From contig NC_092329.1 of NCBI RefSeq assembly GCF_036785885.1, forward strand, positions 1,178,001 through 1,242,000: a stretch of 64,000 nucleotides of DNA. The letters are read 5' to 3'. Position numbers and translations under genes: made by a program. Positions 31,875 to 44,400 of the stretch are shown piece after piece; positions within the stretch are counted from its first letter, which is position 1; each line of letters starts with the position of its first letter. Under the pieces are notes generated by a model that saw nothing but the letters and a program-made list of their open reading frames with translations, was not told the DNA's origin and made no database searches. Source of the DNA: Coffea arabica. Taxonomy: Eukaryota > Streptophyta > Magnoliopsida > Gentianales > Rubiaceae.

Positions 31875-33048
31875 GGGCTACCGGAGACCAATGGAGAGAG
31901 ATGTGGAGAGGGTTATCGGCTTTTACCTTCGGAGTTTGGAGAGGGTTCGGTGACTGGTGGGCAGTGATAAGGGTGGTGGGGATCTTGGGTTACGGAATTT
32001 GGCTGGTTTGGAGATTTCTTCTGACAGCTCCTTTCCTTGTTTTTTTTGTATTATTTCGCTTTTATTTTTTATTCCCTCCTTCTGAGTTTTGTGAAGGGGT
32101 TTGTTATTTATGGGTAGCGTGAAGAATTGTGCTGTGAAAAGAATCTGTCAGCCACCGGGGAGATATGGTAGGACGCAGCCGGAGGACTTAGCAGCTGCTT
32201 CTTCTTCTTCTTCTTCTTCTTCTGTGTCTTCTATATATTTTTTTTTAATATTTTTTTTCCCCTGTACAGAAATTGGGTTACTTTACTTAGCAGCTGCAGA
32301 GGAGGAGGAGCACAAGGAGTCCTCTTTGTGTTGGATGATCCATATATTTTCTGTCTTCTGTTTCTTGCCCGTTTATAGTGAATAAGGCAATCTAGCCCAC
32401 ACCCACTTTCCAGCCCAAGCCTGCTTTTTAAATGATGTCTGGAGAAGCTAAAAAATATTACCATGGGTAGGTTCCATTGGCCAGGCTGCAAAAACAAACC
32501 GAGCAGTTGGATTGGATTGGATTGGATTGGATGCTGACCATTAGGTGCGTTCGATACATAAAATTGAAGTCAGAATTCATTAAATTATTTTGTTATTAAG
32601 TATTAAATTTAATATATTTAAATATATGTATATCACATCCAGTGATAAATGAATAATTTATTACTTAATTTTGAGAGCAAGTTTTGTTTAGAAAATTCAG
32701 TGTCACTTTATTAATTCAGATGTTTAATTTTTTATTATCAAAAGGTCTGAATATGTTAAGATCTGAATCTATTAAACTTAAGTGTCTTATCCGCAAACTC
32801 TGATTATAAAAATCATTCATGGCATTAGCGGTCGTGGAAGATGACGGTAGCATTTGAAATGCCACACAAGATCTCAAGTTATACCAACACAACAAGTATT
32901 TGACCATAAGTTAATATTACATCATTATTTATTATTATTCCACAAGTGTAAGCGGGCGGAATCCGCGCGCCCAGGCTGGGGATAACAGAGAGTTTGTTTG
33001 GACAAGCCAAATTTGGTTTGCTTAATTTATTTTCACAAATCCCAATCA
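31875..33048. other. SWC5 5' region and AT-rich intergenic DNA
   Basis: SWC5 leader and promoter are expected at about 31875-32300. There is a TTC microsatellite at about 32201-32222 and four to five tandem GGATT units at about 32511-32531. At 32545-32800 there is MITE-like AT-rich sequence (GGTGCGTTCGATACA, GATCTGAATCTATTAA) without clear inverted ends. No gene is seen. Confidence 0.55.
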
Positions 33049-33056
33049 CCTTTTTA

Positions 33057-34119
33057 CAATGTTTTAAAACCCGGACCGTTAATCGAACCGGTGAAGTGAA
33101 AGGGTCGAGGTTCAACCGGTCGGACCGGTTCAACCTCGGTTCAATGAATTTTTTAAAAAATAATTTATATAAATATATATGTGCACAAAATAAGACATGT
33201 AATGGATAATTTAATACTTTATATGATGAAAAGTTTACTATTTTTGAATAACTTGGATTTTTAAAAATAAGTTTTTTAAATTATAAGTTAAAACAAATAA
33301 ATTTCATCTCAATTTCAATTATATCTACCAAAAAAATCTTAAATATAATCCAAAAATATCACAATATTTGAAATTATACAAAATTCACGTCTATGAGAAT
33401 TTAGACATTGTGAACTTAAATTTTAATTTACATTTTGGAATTTAAATTTACAATTTAAAAAAGAAAATTTGGAGTTCGAAGAAAATCAAGAGAATTGAAA
33501 ATAGAAATGCAAATTTGATAAGATACAAAAAATTAGATAAAAGTGAGTGGTTGTGGTATTAAATAAATTGGGTTAAAGAAAAATAATTCTTTTTTAACTT
33601 TTTTAAATTTAATGGACAAAAACAAAATTAAAATATGGAAGAAAACATCAATAAATTAAAAATAAAGAGGTTTGATTAAAAAATGAGTGGCAAAAGAAAA
33701 GATGATAGAGAGAGAGTGTGTGTGTGTGTGTTGAAAATTAAAAAGAAAGAGTCATGAAAGGATGATATTTTGTGAAAAAAATGGAACAAAAGAAATATGA
33801 GTGTTTGTTTTATATAAATAAGTTATCAAAAAAAACTAATAAGATGTGATAGTGCAACGGTTACTACATTGGTCTTCTATTACAAAGGTCTTGAGTTCGA
33901 ATCTTGATAACTACATTTTGCAAAAAAAAAAAAAAAAAAAGGAAAACTCAAAAACCGGAAATAACCGGTTCAAATCCGGTTCAGCAGTTTAGCGGTCCGA
34001 CCGGTTTTTGACCGGTTTCTTGACAAAGTCAAACCTGACATTGAACCGGACCGGAGCCATGGCCGGTTCGCGGTTCAACCGGTCGAACCGGCCGGTCCGG
34101 TCCGGTTTTCAAAACACTG
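33057..34119. mobile_element. hAT-like non-autonomous transposon, copy 2
   Basis: It has an 8-bp target duplication CCTTTTTA at 33049-33056 and 34120-34127. Ends are CAATGTTTTAAAAC and, inverted, CAGTGTTTTGAAAAC. Both ends carry GGTTCAACCGGTCGGACCGG-type arrays as in copy 1. The 1063-bp AT-rich body has a GA/GT microsatellite (about 33707-33731) and no transposase. A tRNA-like segment lies at the same relative place as in copy 1. Confidence 0.88.
33843..33910 (+). other. tRNA-like segment inside transposon copy 2
   Basis: A box TAGTGCAACGG (33850-33860), B box GTTCGAATC (33895-33903). TTGAG/CTTGA can pair as a T-stem around TTCGAAT, allowing G-U pairs. An A run follows at about 33920-33940, giving a SINE-like head-plus-tail look. 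The acceptor stem pairs only partly. Confidence 0.55.
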
Positions 34120-34311
34120 CCTTTTTATCTTCCCAATCACCTTTTTATCTCACATACATCACATCACAAAAAGTGCTACAGTAAATATCTCAAATAAATC
34201 ATCCAAATAAACTCTTATCCAAACAAACTCAGAGTGTTGTCGTGAGAATTTTGGATGCTATTTTCCATTGCGTGTATTGTTTAGTGCGTATTTCCATTGA
34301 ACGTTACATGG

Positions 34312-34706
34312 CAAACGGATCTTCTGTCTCATATTCTGTGCCACTCTCTGTCTCACTTTTTATTATATTGCTATTTCTCATTCATAAACATCATGTTTTA
34401 GTTCTTTTTTGCTTCCTTATGATCCAATAACTATTAATTAAGTAAAAAATAAATACAATACCTTCAAAAAAGCAATATATAATAGAAAATTAAAAAATAC
34501 AGCAGAAAATTCATAAAAAATCTCATTTTTTATGCATTTTGATTTTTTGAGTTTGTTAAATTTTGTGTATTACTCAATTAATAGTTATTGGATCATAAGG
34601 AAGCAAAAAAGAACTAAAACATGATGTTTATGAATGAAAAATAGCAATATAATAAAAAGTGGGACAGAAAGTGACACACGGTGCGAGACAGAAGATCCGT
34701 TGCGAC
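34312..34706. mobile_element. Foldback (Mutator-like) MITE with long inverted repeats
   Basis: The left arm (34312-34440: CAAACGGATCTTCTGTCTC, AACATCATGTTTTAGTTC, GATCCAATAACTATTAATT) is the inverted complement of the right arm (about 34575-34706). About 130 bp of AT-rich spacer lies between. Flanks GTTACATGG and ATTACATGG give a 9-bp target duplication with one mismatch, as in Mutator-like elements. It has no coding capacity. Single arms of the same family lie in both tandem units. Confidence 0.82.
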
Positions 34707-34968
34707 ATTACATGGTATGTATAAAAAAACTTCCTTGCTTCTAGAGGGCTGAGGGACTGTTTTTCAAGAATAGTACAAGTAGGATTATCATCTTCCACGT
34801 ACGTACTAATTGTGGTGTAATTGAATAGTCAATGTGCGTCCTCTTCATGCTTGCGTCCTTGTTCCATGACCGACCGGAGATTCGCTTTCATACAAATATT
34901 AACAAAGCAGTCTTGATCATTAAGTAAAACTAGCTAGCGTGCTCCAGTATGCTGGTTGGTTAATTACC

Positions 34969-36738
34969 ATGAAGAAGCTGATGAATATGGTGGTTTTTGA
35001 TGAACCACTAACATTTGTTATCCTGCGTCTACTTATTAGCATCATCCTCATCACGTCATTTGCCGTCCACCCTTCCTTGTGTACTGCTACTGCTACCGCT
35101 ACTGATCATGAAGACATGAAGAACAGCACCAGCAGCAACAGTACTCGTAGCAGCTGGATTCTTGCTACTTGTTTAGCTGATTATGGGGTCAACAATTTCA
35201 CCCTCTTCCCAAGTTATCATCATCATCTTGGTCAAGACGCCAAGCTTTATTACACCTTCCTCGATTTCTCCATAAGCAACCTTAGGTTCGCCCAACCCTC
35301 CGTACCTAAGCCCGCTGCAATTATCATGCCCCAGACCAAAGACCAACTAGTCAACACCCTCCTGTGCTGTAGGGGCAACTTAGGAGGAGGATCTTTTGAG
35401 ATCAGGGTCAGGTCCGGGGGACACAGCTACGAGGGCACTTCCTCAGTTGCTACTGATGGCTCTCCCTTCGTCATCATCGACCTCATGAATCTGAACCGGA
35501 TTTCTGTGGATTTGGAGTCCCAAACGGCGTGGGTGGGAGGAGGTGCCACCCTGGGCCAAACTTACTATGCTATTTCCGAGGCCAGCAGAGATCGTGGCTT
35601 CTCAGCTGGGTCTTGCCCGACGGTGGGGGTTGGAGGGCACATCTCAGGAGGGGGTTTCGGTTTCCTGTCCAGGAAATACGGGGTGGCAGCTGATAACGTG
35701 GAGGATGCGCTGCTGGTGGATGCAGCTGGACGGGTTTTGGACAGGGAAGCCATGGGAGAGGAAGTGTTCTGGGCCATTCGGGGAGGCGGTGGAGGGATTT
35801 GGGGGATCATTTACGCCTGGAAGATCAAGTTAGTCGAGGTCCCTCGAACCGTGACGGCTTTCACATTGTCCCGACCTGGCACCAAAAACTACGTGGGGAG
35901 GCTTGTGGAGAAGTGGCAGCACGTTGCACCAAAGCTGAGTGATGATTTTTACCTATCAGTTTCCCTAGCTTCGGATTCGTCGGAAGGGCTTCCGCCAACT
36001 ATCCAAGTATCAGCGACATTTGATGGGCTTTTCCTGGGTACTAAAAGGGAAGCTTTGTCCGCATTGATCAAGGTTTTTCCGGAGCTACGTCTCCGAGAAG
36101 GAGACTGCAAGGAAATGAGCTGGATCGAGTCCGTAATTTATTTCTCTGGGTTGGAGCCCGCCGGAAACAGCAGCACCGTGGAAGCCCCTCAGCTGAGAGA
36201 TCGTTACTCGCCAAACAAATCATTTTTTAAGGCTAAATCAGACTACGTGAGGGCCCCGATTTCCAGCACCGGAATAAGGACAGCCCTTGACATGCTACAG
36301 AAAGAACCAAAAGGGTACGTGATCTTAGATCCTTATGGGGGATTCATGGAAAGGACCAGCAGCGAATCCATCGCTTTCCCTCACAGACGTGGCAACCTTT
36401 TCTCCATCCAATACATGGTGGACTGGGAGGAAAAGGACGACCACGGGAGCAACGGGTACATCCACTGGATAAGAGGATTCTACAGTGCAATGGCGCCTTT
36501 TGTTTCCTCCGCTCCCAGAGCCGCCTACGTCAATTACCTGGATCTTGACCTCGGAGTCATGAACACCAGCAACAACGACAAAGAAACTGCAGATGGCGCC
36601 GTGGAAAGGGCCAGAGCTTGGGGTGAGAAGTATTTCTTGGGTAACTATGATAGGCTAGTGAAAGCGAAAACTCGCATTGATCCCCTCAACGTCTTTAGGA
36701 ATCAACAGGGCATTCCTCCATTGCCCGCTGCCAATTGA
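34969..36738 (+). CDS. Berberine-bridge-enzyme-like FAD oxidase, secreted
   Basis: A single exon of 589 residues, usual for the intron-poor BBE-like family. A hydrophobic N-terminus (about residues 15-37) suggests a signal peptide for ER, vacuole or apoplast. The FAD_binding_4 domain has RSGGHSYEG (His152) and GSCPTVGVGGHISGGGFG (Cys216), the two residues that bind FAD covalently in this family. The BBE C-terminal domain ends in YFLGNYDRLVKAKTRIDPLN. Around the active site the usual F/Y-[K/N]-I-Q-Y pattern reads FSIQY, with serine where characterised monolignol oxidases have lysine. Members oxidise alkaloids, monolignols, cellodextrins or oligogalacturonides; the substrate here is not clear. 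I start at the ATG at 34969, after TAATTACC; there is no in-frame ATG just upstream. The gene stands alone between transposon-rich spacers. Confidence 0.93.
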   Translation: MKKLMNMVVFDEPLTFVILRLLISIILITSFAVHPSLCTATATATDHEDMKNSTSSNSTRSSWILATCLADYGVNNFTLFPSYHHHLGQDAKLYYTFLDFSISNLRFAQPSVPKPAAIIMPQTKDQLVNTLLCCRGNLGGGSFEIRVRSGGHSYEGTSSVATDGSPFVIIDLMNLNRISVDLESQTAWVGGGATLGQTYYAISEASRDRGFSAGSCPTVGVGGHISGGGFGFLSRKYGVAADNVEDALLVDAAGRVLDREAMGEEVFWAIRGGGGGIWGIIYAWKIKLVEVPRTVTAFTLSRPGTKNYVGRLVEKWQHVAPKLSDDFYLSVSLASDSSEGLPPTIQVSATFDGLFLGTKREALSALIKVFPELRLREGDCKEMSWIESVIYFSGLEPAGNSSTVEAPQLRDRYSPNKSFFKAKSDYVRAPISSTGIRTALDMLQKEPKGYVILDPYGGFMERTSSESIAFPHRRGNLFSIQYMVDWEEKDDHGSNGYIHWIRGFYSAMAPFVSSAPRAAYVNYLDLDLGVMNTSNNDKETADGAVERARAWGEKYFLGNYDRLVKAKTRIDPLNVFRNQQGIPPLPAAN

Positions 36739-38416
36739 CTATCCAAGACTGCTGCCATGTATAAATAATGATACAGAGTGCATTAACAACACGATTAATT
36801 AATAATGTGTTTCTGCTGGATTAATTTTGTCCTTATTCCCTACCTATCTATCTATCTCATCGCTTCTTTGCTTTTTCAATTATCTTTTCTTTTGTATTTC
36901 ACACATATTACATCACCAAATATGCTATAGCCAAAAATTTTAAAAAAAATGAAAGAAATAGTTTAACTTTGAGGAGATATTTTCAGATTTTGTGACGTCT
37001 ACTTGTATTTCTCATTCAAGACATAATTGTTTATGATAATTGTAGATACTACGTGACTAAAAATTGTAAATTTAATAAATTTCAATTTATTAAGTGCTGA
37101 ATTAGAAACGGACAATTTCAAACATGCAAGATTTTTTTAATTAAATATTGAATTAAGTTATCAAACAACGCCTAATTATCAAATAGGAGTTTTTGGCTAA
37201 AATAATCTATTTTTCAAAAAATAATCCCAAAATAACGCTCTTTCAGTTTTTATTCCCTTATGAATCTAGTTATTGCCATGTAGACTCCCCATCAAAGGAA
37301 AAAAATAACTTACAAATCTTTTGTTTATATATTACACATTTTTTCTTTATTTCGTGCCTTAAGGACATTCTGTAAACAAATTAAAAAAGGAAAGTGGATC
37401 CATAATTAGTGTTTTAAAATTGTTGATCACCCTCCAAATTTTTTCCTGCCATTATTCCTCCCCAGCTTTGTTCTTGATTATTATATCACAAGTTCCTTTC
37501 TTTTTTTTTTTCTTCTTACTTGCAATTATATATATGGTAGTCTCCTAACTTTGTAAATTTTAAGAAGTTTTGCAAAAACTCAAATTGTTTGAAGTACGAG
37601 TAAACATTTCAAGATACATAATAATCATATAGTTTACGTGAACTATAAAAATTTCACTGTAAGGGGAAAGAAAATTTGAAAAAAATTCTCTTGCATTTTT
37701 TGACTTATCAAAAGAGAATACATTCCAAAAAAATAGGAGAGAGAAAATATAACTAGATCAGTGTTAGTATCAAAATTAACACGCTATATGAGCCAATCTA
37801 ATTTGAGAAATACTAATTAACTCAATAATAGATAGAGAAATATTTTTATTTATCTTTAAGATTCTACATAAGTAGCAAAATTTGAACTATTGAAAGGTTA
37901 TTAAAAATCTATTTATGTGGATTGTATCTCTTAATATAAGATGGAAATGTGAATACTTTCCATACTCAAAGTCCACATGACAACAAGTAGGTTAACAAGG
38001 GAATATATTTTGAAAGTGCATTAGTTTGGGATAAGGTTATTGTGGAAATAAACTCCATCAAATAGGATCAATTTATTAAATACTAAATTAAACTATCAAA
38101 TAGGTCAAATTTATTAAATATTAAATTAAGCTATCAGCCACCGGCCAGTTCCTTTGCATCCTTAGCCGTAACCCCGTGACATGCTTCGATAAACCAAAGG
38201 TTTTGATGCTCCGATAGTACTTTACTTTTAACAGCATAAGTACAAGAAGAGTCTCCAAAACTCAGGACAGGAAGCAATCGCCTCATCCACCGCCTCTGCA
38301 TTCCAGAACTTTCTTTCGCCCCTCTAACATCGTACCATCTTAGACGACAGCAGGCAGCGGCACACTCATTCGTCCATCCAAGGTAGCGGAGACCCCAGAA
38401 GAGGAAAGAGAAAGAA
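36739..38416. other. AT-rich intergenic region, BBE-like to eIF2D
   Basis: About 1.7 kb, very AT-rich with no credible gene. Phrases such as TCAAACAACGCCTAATTATCAAATAGG (in parts, about 37160-37186) and a repeat of CTATCA...AAATAG...TTTATTAAATA(C/T)TAAATTAA at about 38047-38133 look like worn MITE pieces. The eIF2D leader lies at about 38330-38416. Confidence 0.5.
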
Positions 38417-41400
38417 ATGTTCAAGAAGGCAGCGGAAGTGAAGTCACAACAGCGTCTATCTGGCGCCGACCGGAAGAAGCTAAGGCGAACTGTTGCAGCC
38501 CGCTTTCCCAATGCCTCCGATGCCGATATCGATTCCTTACTTCCTCCTAAGGTACTAAATGGATAGATTACTTCATGATGAGTGAGTTTTATGGACCATG
38601 ATCAAGGATGGATGAGGGAAATGTTGCAAAATTTATGATGACTACTTGCGCAAAATAATTGTCGCATTTCACCAAATGCTGCCTTTGCTTTAAGGGTTTT
38701 CTTATCATCAGTTGGGCTGTGGAATTTGAGGATGATAGGTGGTTCAAGATTGCATTTTTTTTTCTTCTTTTCTTTGTTTGCACCACCACCCTCGGTGCTT
38801 TCACTAATTGGAAGAGGAAGAAAGAAGAAAAGGAATTCTGATGGCTAGTCTTTTTTGTTTTTTGGCTTGTGGAAACTAAAATTGTATTAATCACTTATAA
38901 ATTACCATGAATCTTCTTTTGGTTCATCGATATATCATGGCTCGCTCAGGCTATGTAGCGATGACTACTGCAAAATCTCATGGTGAAAAGTGATGTTCTT
39001 CTTTGTTCTGTCAGTCTAAATAGAGTAAAAAGCAGCTTCTTGATGATTACTATGCGGCTTAAATGTTCTGTAATTGTTTATGGCTCATTCGAACAAACGT
39101 GTATCTTAATAAACTGGTTACTGAGTACTCCTTTTTCTGTCATCTGGATGCCAAAAATGTGTGTGTGTGTGTGTTTTTTTTGGATTTTGTGTTAGGTTTA
39201 AACTCGGATGAGGAATCCAATGGGGTTCGCGTATGAGGTTTTGCTGTTGAAAGCTTCTGCCTGATAGGATCGCTTTGGTTGCTTTGAGGATAAGAAGAGC
39301 AATTGTTGCATAACAGATTTAGAAAGTTCATTTATTTTCCACTAAATTGCTAATTTCCAAATGTGTAGAAGTTAAATTTGGGGATTTTAACTTTTTATAC
39401 CCTGGATGCAGAATTTCTTTCGAAATGAGAATTTGTTGCCTGAGAGCGAGCTAGAATGAAGTTGCTAAACCTTATAGAGGGCATACCTGTTGGAAAATCC
39501 TGTTACTCTCTGCAACTCTGCTCATTTAGTTTTCCTTTATTGTGCAGAGAATAGGACTATATGCTGCACTTCACTGTATAAGGTCTTGTGTCTGGTGAGA
39601 TAAGAGCCCTAATAGGACTAGATAGAATGACAAAAGTAAAATCTCGCACCATTTGGAGGATTTTTCTTAACAGGCTGTTGATGGGACCTGGGCTTTGGAA
39701 TCATGACATCACCGAAATATATTTTCTTTTCCTAAATGGAAGTATGCCTAAGTTAGGCTCACAAGTCTTACTGAATAAACATATTGCTGGTTTTTCCAAG
39801 CTCATATATCCATGCAACGCCCTATTTTGGAATTCCTAAAACGATACATTCTGATGTGTTGTGCTGATTCTTGATGAATAAAGTATCAAGTAGTTATTTT
39901 GCCCGTCATATGTTTAACTCCGCTTGACCTGATTCGAATTATGACTTGTCTGGAAATTTAGGATTATAAATGAATTCAAGTACCATTTTGCTACTGAACT
40001 ACTATGAGCCATCTGAACTTCAACTTCTATTTGTTTTTTGGTGGTGCAAACAAGTGTAGAGTTCCCCTTTCTCCTTCTAATATTAGATCAACAGCTTTCC
40101 TGTTCTGCCTTCATTAACTTATAGGATTTTATTCTCTCGCGTAAAGTCTTTTTGGTTCTTGAGAATGATGACCGTCCATAATCATATGGCAATGTCCCTC
40201 CTGCCTTCAACTACTCATTCGACTTTTCTCTCTCACCTCAGTCTTTTTGGTCCATGAGAATGGTGACAGCCCATGTTTGCATCTGCATTTGGCATGCCAT
40301 ATAAAAAAGAGAGGCCTTGTACAACTTAATTGTGCTCTTCCATCTGCGGTTTATCAATGATTAATAATCTATAAATGGCGAATCTCTAGTCTTGGTTTTA
40401 GTACTCAAGCGGATTTTGTTTAGGTACTTCATTTGTATTCTTCAGGTTTCAACTTTTTCAAAATCTGTGGTGCTCTATGCATTATCGATGTTTGTGACCA
40501 TTTGAAGTTCTAGGCCAGATAGTCGTGCAACTTGTATTTGTCTGCATAAGATGCTTTGTATTTCAACCTTTTCAAGGTGCCAAAATTGCTTGATGTGTTG
40601 TTGTTTTCCTGATAGTCTCTCAGCTTTGGTGCTTGTTTAGCAAGTTATCTGACAATTGGAAGAAAAATTCTTTCTATTTGCCTATCCAGGAAGTTTTGAT
40701 ATTTCTGTTATCAATTTTAACTGAATCTATTGCTGTTGTAAATCAGGCAGAGATAACTGTTTCCAAGTATCCAAATCGAATTCTTGTATATTGTGTGGAG
40801 GGTGCCCATCCCATGTTTTTCGATATTGATGGGCGTGGCACAGAAATATTGCCCACAGGTACTTATTATGGAAAATCTGGCGCGTATTAAACTCTATCGT
40901 GTGCTTCTGTTCTTGAAGATGCTTAAACTAATTATGACCTTCATTTGTTTTTCTTAATTCATGTTGGCATTATCCATAGATTTTTTTAAGTAGTTACCTT
41001 TAGGTTACAAACAGTAATTAAATGTATGTTTTCAGTAGGAGACGAGAAAATCAGTATGTAGTGAACATTCCTTTATAGATCAAGTGTTGTTGTTCCCTGC
41101 TAGTGTTAATATATGTGGCAACAATTCATTTGACTCTCGTTCAACAAAGCTCACAGTTCAGGACAACACTTTCTCCTTATGTGAGGTGCAGTTGCCATTT
41201 CAGGATCAATACTATCTTTCATTTAGTACATATGACTGATCTAGCAAATACTTATGTTTTGTGAACCTTATTTTCTCAATGAATTTGTTGGTGTTATTTT
41301 ACGTAGTTCTTTCGGGTGATTAGTCTTGTAGGGATGGAATATCACGTTCCAAGAAAGATGGTATTGTACAATACGTAAAAGGTCAGATGGGTTGGCTGTT

Positions 41401-44400
41401 TATTCTTTTCTAAACCACCACTAACGGGCATAACTTAAGATTTGGTCTGACAGAGTACAAATATTTTTGTGCTTGATTTGTTCTTTTTTCTCTCTCTTTT
41501 CATTTTATGTCACCCCACGCATATCAGGTGGCAATTTTGTCAGTTGTGCTTGATCTGTTTCTGTGTGCTTTAGGTTGAAATTTTTTGTGGCAATTTCTCA
41601 GTTGTGCTTGATCTGTTTCTGTGTGCTTTAGGTTGAAATTTTTTGCATTTTGGCCCTTTACATCAAGCTAACGTTTTCTGTATATAACCTTCGCAGTTTA
41701 TGCTCTTTGGAAGGTCCCAGAACTTTTGCCTGCATTTTGGCTGAAAGGGGGTGAAGTTTCTCGGTATGTACTTGGGGGGGCAGATTTGATGTTCCCTGGC
41801 GTTTACATACCTGCTGAAGGTCTTCCAAATTTTTTAGCCGGGGAGCCATGGGCAGTGAAAGTTCCTGGCAATCCTGCTCCAATAGCTGTAGGCTCTTCGA
41901 ACTTTGGCTGTCTTGTCATTCAGATCAATTGAATTGTCTAGAAGTTTTGTGTTTTATTGACACGGAATCAATTTTAATTAGGTTGGATTGACCATGATGA
42001 GTGCCACTGAAGCTTCAAAAGCTGGTTTACGTGGAAAGGCCTTAAAAATTAGTCATTACTATGGAGACACACTTTGGTAAGACTTGGAACTCGACAGGAT
42101 TTCTGTTGATCAAGAATAAGATACATAATTTCTCCTCTCATCTGCAGGGAATCAGTAGAAAATCCTTATGTTCCAAATGCTGGTTTTTTTGAAGATGTTG
42201 TCTTCGAGGATCCTGCTTTTGTATCGGCTTGTGAGGCTTCGGATTCATGTGAAGGTGATGTTTCAGTTGATGATGGAAATGCAGTCAACAATGAAGAAAT
42301 TGGAGATGTGGTGGATGTTAAAGATGATCAGTCCGCTGGTGCTGCTTCTACAGCTCTAACTGATGAGGCAAATGAAATTACTGAGCAGTTAGTCTCGGGT
42401 CTGGGTGATTTGAAGATGAATGAAACTGATGCAACAGATGAATTGAATGCTGTGGACCAACATTCATTATCTATTGAGGATGTTGATGCATTACTGGACA
42501 AGTGCCTTTTGCAGGCCTTGCACACAACAGTCAAGGAGAATGACCTTCCCATGTCTGGAAGTTCTTTATGGTATGATAACCACATTCTTTAGATTTCTGG
42601 ATGTTGAATACATGATTATTTTATTTTCCCTCTTGATTATAAAAGCCATCATATGCAGAAAAAAACTGTTCCTATATCTAATATGACATCATGTTTCTTG
42701 CTTTAAACTGTTATTTATTTATGTCATCATGTTGGTTTGGAAACAGTCCCTGTGCCTGAAGAGTGGACAAATGCAAATTTTTGGATAAATGCTACTGAAC
42801 TTTGTCTGATAGTATGACAATGTAGGTTGTTTGACTTGAAGCAACATAGTTGGTTCCAGTATGGCTTGTTGGACTGGTTTTATGTAATTTTAATTTTTTA
42901 GGTTGTAAATCTCATACAGCAAGCCCATCTATGGAAAAACCTCTTTTCTTCATTAGGGATCCGAAGATCTTTAAGCTTCTTGTAGTTAAAATGAGTAATT
43001 TTAAGTGTTTGAAATCGTTTAAGCTTCTTGTAGTCAAATGAAATAAGCTTGTTCCCTGGATTTTTGAAAACTGCTAAGTTAGCTTTATGTGTACCAAATT
43101 GGGGAAGTCATAATGGCTTTTGCTCTCAGAGAAGTACTATGCTAACTTGGACAACAAGTAGCCAGAAAAGGCTCAAGCATGCTTGTCAGTGATAAAATGT
43201 TATGATGGTTCATTTTTCCCCACTCATTCCAAGGCAGCAATTTCTTAGTGTTTGTTTAGACATTGTTCTAATCGCTTCTGACTTTCAATTTACGGCTTTG
43301 TCTGTAATGGTTTTGCTGATTGTTTGTTGTGGTATAGGTCAGGTCATGTGCTACCTTGCAGGCCTTCAGGTGTTACATTAGATATAAAGAAATCCTCTTA
43401 CAAGAAACTGTCAAAGTGGCTACAAGCTAAAGCCTCTGCAGGACTTGTAAGTTTTGTCATTCTATGAACTTTTTCCCTCGGATTAACAATGTGCAGCTTG
43501 TTCCGTAATGTTGTCAATTTTTAATTGCCAATAGTGATGGTGGTTTTTGATGGTTACAGTATGATACTATATCAGAACAGTTTACTTAGAAAGGACTGAA
43601 GGCTTATCTACCTCCAACTTCTTATTCGTTTTACTGAAAATTTTAATTCCCTTTTTCTGAATATCTCTTATCAAGGAAAAGAAAAACAATGAGGTTGAGA
43701 ATCCCTCGAGCAAAATATGCTGGCTGTTATAAGCAACAACCTTCAGTACCTCTGAAAACAACCTGTAAGATGTGTTTGGAAACACTATTTGGCAATTCCG
43801 AAGAAAAGAAAGGCATTTGACTCTATACAAAATGAACTTCAGTGGCATAAATTATATCTCAATGCAAAAATCCAGTATTCTGCTCCTTTAACTTAGAAAG
43901 TTGTAAATATTAGCACATTGCATGAAGTTTTCCTCTCTTACTGTTGCTAATGTCACAAAGTTTAATTTGCAAGTAAGCTGTCATGGTTCTTAGGGAAACT
44001 TATGACTAGGAGAAAGCTAGACAAATTATTGTAAGGCTTCCTGAAGGACAGGTGATTATTCGGTAATTACTAGACTTGCACATATAGCAGACATCTGAAT
44101 TGAAGCCTTTACTATGCTCGATAATGAGGTTTGTATTTGCTCTACACTTGCACATATAGCGGTCATCTGAATTGAAGCCTTTACGACGCTCTATAATGAG
44201 GTCTGTGTTTGCGCTGCAGCTTACATATAGCTGTTCTTGTTCATATGGAATAGGCTTCACAGCTTACAAGTACTTGTTCTTGCTTATTTCTTGATACACT
44301 TGCTGTAATTTTGTCAAATTGGACAGATTTCAGTAAAAGAAGATAAACATAAAAAGGAGGTGACATTGTTTTCGGTTAATCGTAGTCATCCAGACTATGA

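Noticed and set aside
32545-32800. Possible MITE
   Set aside because: Phrases resemble common plant MITEs but inverted ends and target duplication could not be shown.
38134-38511. Minus-strand 125-codon frame at the eIF2D start
   Set aside because: It overlaps eIF2D exon 1, which has clear family support; no domain on the minus strand.
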